From: Anagrus nilaparvatae
Taxonomy: Eukaryota; Arthropoda; Insecta; Hymenoptera; Mymaridae
NCBI GenBank assembly: GCA_022575985.1
Contig: JAKSXM010000246.1
Coordinates: forward strand, 10,930,001-10,994,000
Direction of reading: 5' to 3'
DNA: 64,000 nucleotides
Below the pieces are notes generated by a model. It saw nothing but the letters and a program-made list of their open reading frames with translations, ran no database searches and was not told the DNA's origin. Shown in pieces: positions 24,787 through 35,359 of this stretch (its first letter is position 1; every line of letters begins with the position of its first letter). The translations under genes and the position numbers were made by a program.

Positions 24787-26204
24787 TTATTCCTTTTTAG
24801 ATTGCGTATGTTCGTTATTAATTTCTGATGTTACTTGTGTAAAAAGCGTTTCCCAACTCCATACTTCGTCAGGCTCTTTAGTAACATTTTCTGGATATAA
24901 TCTTTCCATTAATAAATTTAAATTAACACCATCCAATGATGCTAATAATTGATTTTTAACTAAATCTGAATCCAATTCTTTGTATGTTTTTATTCGGTTT
25001 TTTCCATGTCTAAAAATTTTTGTAATTAATAATAAAAAATCATTTTAAAAAAAAATTTTTGAAACTTACGAAGGTGCATTTGTAAATTCTGTTATACTTG
25101 TATCTTCAATTATTTCGTCTAAATCTGGTATATCCGGTATAACTAAAAAATAAATTTAAATTTAATGACTTTTTTTATTATACTTATTTTTCCTTTTTTT
25201 TAAATTTTCTTACATTCATCTGAGGAATTCCTTTTGTTTTTGTAAAATTTTTCGCTATAATAACAAAAATAAAAATTAAATTAAAACTGATTAAATTGTG
25301 TTATTTAATTTTAAAAATTGTTTTTCTCAAGGTAGCAAAAATTTCATACATACTGTTCAACCATTACAGCAGACGAGCCCCTTTGCCTAAAATTAATTCT
25401 AATTTTAAAATTCTTAACAAAAAACAAAAGTAATTTAGAAAACAAAAATACCTTGCACTTTTTAATTCATCACCCCAGCCAGTTTTCCTAACTCTTGGTG
25501 GTACAATTGGAGGTTTAGTTACTTCAATAGGTGATTTTACAGATGAAGATGACGAAGACGGGCTTTCTAATGGATCTTCGTCTGATTTATCTTCACTTGT
25601 ATTTTCTGTTATTGTTTGACGACGTCCTAATCTAGGAAGTATCTAAATAAAATAGAAAAAATTATTGAACAAAAATTTTAATTTCAAATTTGTATCTAAA
25701 CTAACAAACCCTCTACGACAAATATTTCTACTAAAAACTGTTACTGAAAGTTAAATTACTTCAGAATCCATTAAAAAAACAGAATCAATTTTTTGTTAGT
25801 ACAAAATTCATTATTTTTTCAGTAAATTTATATTTAAAAAAAATAAAATACAATTTCTCACCATTTAGTATTTTTTAGCAGGGAAAATACCAAGTACCTA
25901 AATATCAAACAGGTGTAAAAAACACACTCGTTGAAACGCAAGCAATTTATATAATTTTACTGTTAAGAACCTACAGTGTTAAAAATAATCCTATCTAAAA
26001 AATCTACAAGAAAAATCATGTTAAAATAGAAAAAATATTAGCTAAAACATTAAAGCATAGAATATTTATTCGCGAACTCATAATTTGCTGTTTTTTAAAA
26101 AAAACCTGTTTAAAAGGTAACCGGTCGAATATTGGCCTTCTTGATTGCATTTGCTTTGTGCCCACCTTCTTTGGTGTTATTTCTAAGTCTCCAGACCAGT
26201 CCAT
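24787..26204 (-). CDS. IFT43: Intraflagellar transport protein 43 (IFT-A subunit)
   Basis: Six exons read in frame on the minus strand: 26204-26106, 25642-25452, 25386-25354, 25254-25214, 25142-25070, 25009-24787, giving 219 residues, the usual IFT43 length. The N-terminal half is disordered, with a Ser run and KPPIVPPRVRKTGWGDELKS; the KTGWGDE motif is typical of the family. The conserved C-terminal helix contains LDGVNLNLLMERLYPE and then VWSWETLFTQVTSEI, matching the (D/E)xxWxWxxLFTEVSSE end of IFT43. IFT43 belongs to the IFT-A complex of retrograde ciliary transport; insects need it in sensory neurons and possibly sperm. Exons 3 and 4 are only 33 and 41 bases, and their splice sites (GTATGT donor, TTATAG acceptor) are the least certain part. 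The gene ends 203 bases from the 7SK terminator, tail to tail. Confidence 0.87.
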
Positions 26205-26584
26205 ATTTAATTATTAAATACTTTACTTTTTTTAATAATTGAAACAAAACAAATTCGGTTTTATTTGTTAAAATTGTATCAATCGAACTGTTTGGTATTG
26301 GTATCCATGGTAACTATTGGTATAGTATTTTTTTAGATTTTTATTTTGATATTTTGTTTACTACTTTTTTTATAAAATGCATCCTGAAGTAAATACCATA
26401 AACGACTGCAGCGCATATTGAATGCATTTTCTTGAAGGATACTGTTATAATTATGCGTATGAAGGGATTGTGTACTTGAACATTTTCAAGGATAAATATG
26501 GATGCGTTGCATTTTAATATTATACACGATGTTTTGGAATTATAGTGATAAAAAATAATGATAATTAATGTAGACCATAATATA

Positions 26585-26663
26585 CACTGTAAAAATTTTT
26601 TTCTAATTAAGGATTTTTTAAAAATTATTTTCGCTAATTTTGAAGATAAAAATTTTTACAGTG
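26585..26663. repeat. Minimal CACTGTAAAAA element (79 bp)
   Basis: CACTGTAAAAATTTTTTTCT faces AAAATTTTTACAGTG across a short spacer, preceded by TA. It is probably a shrunken member of the family at 12786, 30017 and 63421. Confidence 0.6.
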
Positions 26664-27358
26664 CATTTTTTTATTTATAAATATAATTGATAAATTTTTA
26701 TTTTTTTTAATATTTCACATAATTTTACAAAAATATTTTATACAGTGAGTGCTGTAATTGTTTTTTTTAAACTCTGTGCAAAATTTTTTTAAAAATTATA
26801 TTAAAGTTTTCAAATAAAAATAAATAAATAAAAATAATGTAAATTTTTAGTGTAAATAAATTACATGGAATGTTTTGTTTTCGTGCTCCTTTCAGGGATT
26901 TAATTTATGATCATAGTGAAAAATAAAATTTTGAGCAGACTGAAAAAAAATTCCGCTTGTGGAAAGATTTTTTTTCAGCGTAATAAAATTGGAAAAATCT
27001 AAAGAATCAAAATCATATTTCGCCGGTAAACAAAAATTAAATTTAAGATATTTTAAGACACTTTTTAAGTAAAGATTTCTATTGCAAATTTAAAGTTTTT
27101 TAATTAGCCCTGAAAGGATTAAATTATCTAATTTTCTAAGCAAATTAATTGTTTTAATCTTAATTAAACACTAAATAAATAAATCTATATAAATAAAATT
27201 TAAAACCTAAAAAAATTAGTGTACTAAAAAAAAAATATAATTTTTGGTAAGTACCTATCACAAAAAATAATTTTTTTTAACTAAAAACTTGCATTTCATA
27301 TGATATCACATTTTGAACTGGAATAAATAAATTTTTTTAAAAAAAACGCAAATATTTT

Positions 27359-29324
27359 TCAGCGACAACCGCAGCTTTCAACCACCATTTCAGAATAATT
27401 TTTTAAGACAATGCTATCAATATCTTGGTCATGATAAAGTATTGATATACTTGATAAATTAATTGGTACACAACTTGGCATGTTAATATTTTGATTTGGC
27501 AATAAATTTAGCTTATGTATTATACCCTGTGACAAAAAGTTTTCGATTTAATATTTAGTTATTTTGGAATTAATTTAGAAACTTACTTGCATTGTTGCAT
27601 GATTCGTTGGTTTTTGATCTAAACTTAATGGGGATTGGCAATGACCAAAGCAATGATAAGCAGCGTAACCGTCTGGTGCAATTATGGTTGTTAATCCAAT
27701 ATCTTTGAAATTTATGTAAAGTTCGTGTTTTGAACATCCGTCACTTGGCACTTCTATGCAATTGTTGTTATTCTTTATGGGACTGTTAACCAGTCTTTTA
27801 GTGCGTATATTGTTCTTAATTTCTGGTTTGTTCAATTTTAAATTGCCTTTTCTTTCGATATTTTTATAAATATCTATCGAAGTTAATTCTAATGGCTTTT
27901 TTTCACGATGGTAAAATTTTTCTAAATTGTCAACCATATCTGTTGGATCTGGAATTTCTTTGGTTTGTCGTTTTTCACGATTTTGATTATTTTCGGTCGA
28001 TTTGTCCTTGTTAAAAAGTACGAGGATTGGTTGCTTTTTGTATGTTAAATTGGTATTTCTTGAAAAATCAATTTTTATGTCCTTTCCAAAAACTGTTGAA
28101 GCTGAGACTAAAAGTCCTAGATTCGGAGCTCCAGAGAGCCATGACTGTACTGCTTTTTTTACACTAAAAATCTGGAAGTAAAAAATAAAAATTATATGCA
28201 ATTTTTTTTAAATTTTAACTCACTGTAGGGTTATATAATTATGGGACTTTTTTGGACGATGCTAGTAAGAGTTTTTTTAACATAAGACACAAATACAAAA
28301 AAAAAAAAAACAATTTTCCTCTAAATTTTTATTTTCTTGCCAGTGGCCAAAAACCAAGTATTTCTGGCGTGACCGAAAAAGACGTATTATCTGACGAATA
28401 AAAATTGTATACGACCCTTGGCCATAGAAAATGCCCCAAATCGCAAATAAATATCTTCATTTTTGCCTCAAATTCTAATTCACATGCACTTTGAGCCATT
28501 CTTTATTTTTCTAACCATGGATCATTAAAATTTTGATAATAAAAAAAATAATAAATTCAAAAAATTATTACCTGCCAACCAGAAGTATAAGCATTAACAT
28601 AATGAACTTTTAAAAGCCTATGCAAGCTTGGATTATTCAAACTTCTATCAGGAAGTATCTGATAAACTTTTACCTATGAAAATAAAAAATACAAAAAAAT
28701 AATTAAATTATTTTAATAATTAATAAAAAAAAAAAAACTTACTAAATAATAAGGAAATGCTAAAATTGAAGGATTAGATTTGTTGAATTTTGCTTCTTTT
28801 TTAAATAAATGTAATTCAGCTTCGATAACAGATTCTTGTGGATCTAATTTTGATATGTCAAAAAAGTAAAATTTCTTTGACGTTGAATCTAAAAATTGAA
28901 ATTCAGTATTAAAAATTACGTGATTTAATAAAGTTTTTAAAAAATTCTTACTTGTTTCTTTAAAACTTCGTACAATTTTAGCGTTATGAGGATTTTCAAT
29001 AAGTGTTTTTCCTTCGGGATTAGTAACAGAATTGTACAATTCAACCATATATTCTGGCAATAAAACTTCATTATTTTCTTTGATCCTTTCATTGATCCCA
29101 AGTAACTAAAAAGAAAATTTTTTATATTCAATTTATTTTGAGTAAAATAATCACTGAAAAAATACCATTTTAAATTTATCTAAAGCTTCCTGCATCAATA
29201 AATCATCAATATTTTCATCATCACTTAAATAAGTTTCATTTTTTTTAGTAACTTTTGTTAACACACTTGGCACAATAAAAATTAATAACAAAATTTTTAA
29301 TTTTTTATATTTTATTACGAACAT
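27359..29324 (-). CDS. Divergent BMP-type TGF-beta ligand
   Basis: Six exons in phase: 29324-29166, 29105-28952, 28888-28743, 28673-28572, 28171-27587, 27526-27359, giving 437 residues. An N-terminal signal peptide ([14 protein letters not shown]) precedes a TGF-beta prodomain with [12 protein letters not shown] and [20 protein letters not shown], a strong BMP5-8/60A-like feature. Basic cleavage sites are NREKR (ending near residue 255) and IRTKR (310-313); cutting at the latter leaves a 124-residue mature ligand. The six knot cysteines are Cys333, 361, 365, 401, 434 and 436, ending VVESCGCR. Three things are odd. The cysteine that makes the interchain bond (first of the usual CCVP) is Ser400. 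The GWxxWI segment is replaced by a one-residue-shorter GLTTI. An additional cysteine, Cys325, lies just before the knot. It would be secreted and act through BMP receptors if these changes allow. The orthology group is not settled; a fast-evolving 60A/gbb paralog fits best. Confidence 0.88.
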
Positions 29325-29654
29325 TTTTTTTTCTGTGTATCTTCACATATAAATTTAAATTACATATGAACAAGAAATTGTCTCGTCGACTCAACTTTAT
29401 GCAATGACTATTACCCCCGCTCTTGTTAGTTTTTTAATTTAAGAAAAAGAAAATTTTCCTTTTCTATTATAAAATATTATATTTGATGAAAAAGAGATAA
29501 ATTTATTCAGACTCCCCACTTGTTTTTCATTATTTCATACATAAATCTTGAAAGAAATTTTTATAGAATTTTTAGATATTTTAATGAAAATTAGACCAAT
29601 TTAGAGTATAATAAATATTTAATTTGTTTTTTGGAAAAATACAGTTTTAATTGA

Positions 29655-31043
29655 TAAAGGACCCCGCACAAAAGGTTAGAAAATGGCCGTTTGGACAAAT
29701 TGGCTGAATTTTTGATATGTTGAAGATGTTATCATTCTTAACAAAAGTCTCCATAGGTACAAAGCTCCAAAGTCTCAACTTTGGCTGCTACAGAGCTTAA
29801 AAGCTCCTAAGCTCCATTACAGCAAGATTGCTTAAAAATCTTTTTTCTTTTATTTTTAAAGTATATATATTTTTTATTTTTTTGGTTGCTGATTTCGAAT
29901 TTGATATCAGATTGATAAGCTTGTCAATTGACAGCTATCAATTACCTGTCAAAATTCTATAATTTGTAGAAAACTTTAAATTTTATAAAATAGCTGAGAA
30001 TTACATATTTTATGTACACTGTAAAAAGTATAACTTTCTTATATTAACAAAAAAATTAGAACATTTTCAAAAAATTAGTAAATATTCGACAAAAATCGTA
30101 TATTTACTAAATTTAGTATATTAACAAAAAATTCGAGTATTCTCGATTTTTTTTGTAAATTTGCAAGAAAAATTGATAATTTACAATTTTTTTTCAAAAA
30201 TTTACAAAAAATAGTTGTGAATTTACAACTTTTTCATAAAATCACAAAAAAAAATCGAGAATTCTCGAAAAAATTCTATTTTTTTTGTAAATCTAAGAAA
30301 GTTACTTTTTACAGTGTAGCTGATTTCGAAGTTGATGTCAGACTGACAAGCTTGTCAATTGACAGCTATCAATTAGCTGTCAAAAATTCTACAATTTGTA
30401 GAATACTTTAAATCTTAGCATGAATTTACGTATTTTAGGTTCCTGACTTCGAAGTTGATGTCAGATTAAAAAAGTCGTTGATTGAAAGCTGTCAATTAGC
30501 TTTCAAAACTCTAAAATCTCACAGAAAATATGATTGATTATCGGAGATTTATATTTTTGAGGTTGTTGATCTTGAATTTGGTGTCTGTTTGACAAGATTG
30601 TTAATTGACAGCTTTCAATTAGTTGTCAAAATTCTATTAAATTTGTAGGAAACTTTAAATTTTAGCTGAGATTTACATATTTTATGTAGCTGATTTCGAA
30701 GTTGATGTCAGATTGACAAGCTTGTTAATTGACAGCTATAGAATTTTGACAGCTAATTGATAGCTGTCAATTGATAAGCTTATCAATCTGATATCAAATT
30801 CGAAATCAGCAACCAAAAAAATAAAAAATATATATACTTTAAAAATAAAAGAAAAAAGATTTTTAAGCAATCTTGCTGTAACGGAGCTTTAGAGTTTTTA
30901 AGCTCTGTAGCAGCCAAAGTTGAGACTTTGGAGCTTTGTACCTATGGAGACTTTTGTTAAGAATGATAAAATCTTCAACATATCAAAAATTCAGCCAATT
31001 TGTCCAAACGGCCATTTTCTAATCTTTTGTGCGGGGTCCTTTG
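29655..31043. mobile_element. Large foldback transposon with internal tandem units
   Basis: The ends AAAGGACCCCGCACAAAAG and the complement at 31022-31042 begin arms of about 230 bases that continue through GTTTGGACAAATTGGCTGAA and beyond. Between the arms are about five imperfect units of 115-130 bases, each with TCGAA.TTGATGTCAGATTGA and TTGACAGCTATCAATTAGC-type segments. One unit is split by the nested element at 30017-30316. No transposase reading frame is present, so it is non-autonomous. The target duplication is unclear. Confidence 0.85.
30017..30316. mobile_element. CACTGTAAAAA-type MITE nested in the foldback element
   Basis: CACTGTAAAAAGTATAACTT and AAAGTTACTTTTTACAGTG form the terminal inverted repeats, flanked by TA at 30015-30016 and 30317-30318. 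The interrupted host sequence TTTTATGTA/GCTGATTTCGAA is found uninterrupted at 30681-30700 in the next tandem unit, which is a direct empty-site control. TA duplication suggests Tc1/mariner-type mobilisation. Confidence 0.9.
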
Positions 31044-34000
31044 CTGTTATAAACCCCTTAATTTAAAAATTTCTATGCCAGCATTCTAAATTTGGAGTGA
31101 GTTTTTTTGGCTTTTGTACTTTTAATTGGAAAGGAATTAAATTTACTCAGATACACATTTTTATATTCTTCTGGTAATTTTACTACAGACCCCCTCCTTA
31201 TAGAGGGAATAGACATTTAATGCTTTACAAGTTAAAGAAAATAAAAAACAATTAAAAACTTTTTTTTTATTTTATAATTTTCTTAATTTTATGATTTTCT
31301 ATTGTAGTAAATTTTCGGTAAAAAGAGGGTCTGAAGTAAAATTTTCTGAAGAATCCGAAAACCAAGTCAGAATTTTCAATTAGTAACAGGAAAAATAACA
31401 TCTAAAATTTCGGAAAACATAAAATTATGAATAATTGTTCTTTGAGATTTGAATTACTTAAATAAGGAAAAAAATATCCCCCAAAAACAATATTAAAAAA
31501 ATTTGGTTAAATTACTTATTTCATAAACCAAAAAAAATATATAACTTTCTCATTATGTCCAATGCAAAGGCATGCCTCATGCACGAGGAAAATTTATAAA
31601 AAAATTGACCCCAAACTATAAATTTATTTATTTATTATTTATTTTTAGATCGTGTTAACATAATAGTGGATGTCGACGAACTGAGTCAATAGATAAAAGT
31701 AGACAAAATTTAAATAAATAAATACTTTTAAGAAGATATTTTAAAATAAATAAAAAAAATGTTTAAAAATAAATAAAATGATTAATTATTATCTTTTTAT
31801 AACTTTTAATTGAGTTATTTTTAAAATTTTCGATTAATTAAATGATATTTTTATTTTTTATTTGAAACACGCGCTGTAGGTTGAAAAATTTCAAAAATTT
31901 CAAAAATTATATATTTTTTTATTTATAAAGTATGATTTAAGTTTAAATTTATGTTAATCAAATAAATTAACAAGGAGAGTACAAGATATTTTGTACAGCA
32001 AATGATTATTAGATCTTATATGTAAAAAAATGGTAAAACTTTGGTTTTTTTCAAAATTAAACTATTTTATTTGCTGAATATATCAGAAAAATTTTTTAAT
32101 TTTAAATATTGAAATTTATGATTTTTATTTATACAGGGTTAATACTTAATTAATCAATCGATTAAAATAATTTTTAATATTAAAATACTGTATTTGCAAG
32201 AGTTTGAAAATTGATAGTTACAAAATAAGAACGCCCTGTTAGTGACTGCACTGTAAGTAGTCAACTTGAGAAATAGTTTCAGAAAATAAAAAATATAAAA
32301 TCTCTACTTATTTAAGCAAACACGATAAATTTCTGACACTTTAAAAATTGACATTTTGTATTAAAATTCTGCTTGGCTGATGTTGAAGAGCAATTAATTC
32401 TAGGGGGGGGGGGGCATAGGGAATTTATTGATAAACCCTTTTGGTAAAAAGCTCAAAAATTAATAAACAAATAGCTATAACCTAGAATATAACTCATGTT
32501 GCAAGGAATTATCCAAAAATTTCTAACGTCTATGAGACAAGTAGAATTTTCGTAAAAATTTCCCAGATCTGGGATCTCATATAATATGTTCTACTTGTTC
32601 AAACAAATAATTAATTTCATTTTTGTTTTCTAAATCCGTTTTAATGAATGCGTAACTAACATATTAAATTTTTAACAAATGTTCAATCTTGCTTAAAACT
32701 ACTTGAGAGTTCAAATAATTCAAGCACATTGCTTGAAATTTCAAGAAAATCAATCTAAGCGTGTACACAAAATTCTTAATAACGAAAAATTGTGTCAGGG
32801 CTCAAATAAACGACCATTAGACAAAATGAAGATAAATAAGACCAAAGCGAAGTTTTTGGGTTGAAAAACAAAGTAACAGCATTATTTGAGAGATGAATTC
32901 ATAACTAATAACGCGAAGGACAACTTTTTAGGCTCTGGAAGCCAATAGAAATAAAATTAATTAATTATTAATAAATTAATTTTTACCTATTTCATATAAT
33001 TTTACGTATCAAAGATCATATCCTCTTTATTCTGGTTCAAAATAGAATTAACTATATTTTAGAAATATTATTGCAAAAATTGCTTATTTCAAAATATGAT
33101 GTTTGTCGATTTTTTTAAAAATTGACTTGTCTGTGGCTATTTTCCAGAGGCGGATCTAGAAAATTTTTTGGGGGGGTCATTTGAATCAAATTACAAAAAA
33201 TTTTCTAAAAAAGATCCTAAAAATTTTGGGGGGGGGGGTCAAAATGGTACTTTGCTTTAATTATGTAACGTAAAATTTGCTAAAAAAAGGTAAAATTGAC
33301 CAATGAGGGGGGGTCAATTGACCCCTTTGACCCCCCCCCCCCCCTGTATCCGCCACTGTTTTCAAATTATTTTAGAATTTTACATCTCAATTAAATTAGC
33401 TAAACCAAGCATATGCGAGATTTTTCATCAAATTACATTTAGCAAAATGTGATTTCTTGCCGAACAACTTACCTTCTAGACTCGCCTGAAGAGTCTCCCC
33501 TGTATCTATGCCTGAACATTCTAATCTCCCCTTGTAAATATAGTTCAAATGCATTAAAAAACAAACGTAATTATAAAAAAATTCCTTAATTTTATTTTGT
33601 AAACAATTATCCATCTTCCTAATGAAAAATTTTAAAAATTTGTTTACTAATAATTTTATTCTTTATAGAGAAGCAAGACTAAATTATACTGTTAACGTCA
33701 ATGAGAAATTTTTGAATAAAAGGAAATTTTTTTAATAAAAATAATTCAAAATTAAAATAAAAATATATTTTTATAATTTTTTTAAATATATTTTTAACTA
33801 AATTAAGATTACATTTTTTTAAATTATTGAGAGGGTTAGAAAAAATCCTTACTCTTTTTTCTGTTTTTAAGATGAACGAAACATTTCTAGAACATTCCTA
33901 ATGTAAACTAAAATGCAAACAGAAATGTTTATATAACGTTTTCAAAACGTTTTTTTAGGACCGCTTTTTCTTGGAAGCTAAACGTTTTAGAAAGGCTTAT

Positions 34001-35359
34001 GAAAAAAAATTTTTTGGTCCAAAAAATTAAATTTTTTTTAGCTAAGTGAAGTTTTTTTTAATAATAGCACCAAGATTATTAAATAAAAAACAAAAGTATT
34101 TTAACTCAAATCTGATAACTAATTTTTTGAAAATTTTAAATTTATTCTAATTTTTTCCAATTAAAATATTAATTTTAGAAACATTGTTTGTACACGATTT
34201 CTGGAATTTTATATCAGAAATCGAGTAAATTTTTTAAATAAGAAAATAAAAAATACACAATTTTTTCTCTTCTTTTTTTTATGTAAAAAGTATTTTTCCC
34301 GATTTTAAACTGCAAGGAAAAGATCATTTTTAGTTTTTCTTATTACATTTTATTTTGTTAGGTAAAATAGACAATTACGACCATTTTTTTATTGCTAATG
34401 AGGAACCATAGTGCCAATTATTTGTCAGCGTTTTTTTTTTGTTTATTTAATGGATTGTTTAAATTCTTAAAAAAAAATAAAACCATCTTTTCATTCGTTT
34501 TAGGAGTGAAAATCTATACTCATATAACTGGAGATATAGCATTTTTACAAAATTTATTTTGCAGCAATAAAAAATTTTTTCTAGATTTTCTTTTAAAATA
34601 TCAAATTTTTCATTGGGTATTATAAATCAAAAAGCTACATTCTTTGATTATTGAATTGATCGCCCATTTTAATTTTTTTGAATTAATTTAAGTAATTAAT
34701 CAATTACTTAAATTACATTCTTTATAAGTTTTGAAGTTTGATGCAGTACAAATAAGAAATATTTTTTAAAATAAAGCAATTTTATACTTGAAAAATATAA
34801 AAAGTTATACAAAAATTAAATAAACTTATTAATTGGTGGACTGTCTTCAAAATAATAAACATTTTATTCAATTTAAATCAAATCAAAATCTTTTAAAACC
34901 GAGTTAATTCGACAGCATTTTAAAATTATTTTGTTTTTGTACAATATTAGGTACAGTATATGTATTTCTAACAATTATTGAAAATTATATGAAAATAATT
35001 TCTTAAATCTTAAAAACTAAATAAATTAAATTTTGCATACAAAAATATTTCTAAATTAATAAGAAGTTAAAAAATATCTGAAATTCCCGCCTGTTACTTT
35101 AAATTAAAACAGCTGATGCGCACGCACAATGAAAAAAAAGTATAAACAAAAATAAAATTATGCTAAATTTTTACACGTGGTCTATAAAAGTTATATTGTG
35201 TTTGGGTGAAAAAACGGAGTTAAACTATTTATTTTATTTAAATACATAAAAAATACGTAAAAATGTAGAATAAAATAATAAAATAATGTATCGTAAATAA
35301 TATTTTATTTCATGAAATCAATTAGTTTAATTTTTCAATTACTTTAATAAGAAGAAACA
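31044..35359. other. Gene-free AT-rich stretch with repeat debris
   Basis: No domain-bearing ORF on either strand. It holds a poly-G tract near 32403, the hAT-like element at 33145-33358, and near 34360-34430 an end fragment of the dispersed family (GAGGAACCATAGTGCCAAT). The last 150 bases should include the AFG2A promoter; nothing specific is visible. Confidence 0.55.
33145..33358. repeat. hAT-type MITE with G/C tracts
   Basis: The ends CAGAGGCGGATCTAG and TGTATCCGCCACTG are inverted copies of the widespread CAGTGGCGGAT hAT end. Runs of G on the left and C on the right (GGGGGGGGG / CCCCCCCCCCCCCC) add to the hairpin. The flanks share TTTTC but no exact 8-bp duplication can be fixed. Confidence 0.7.
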
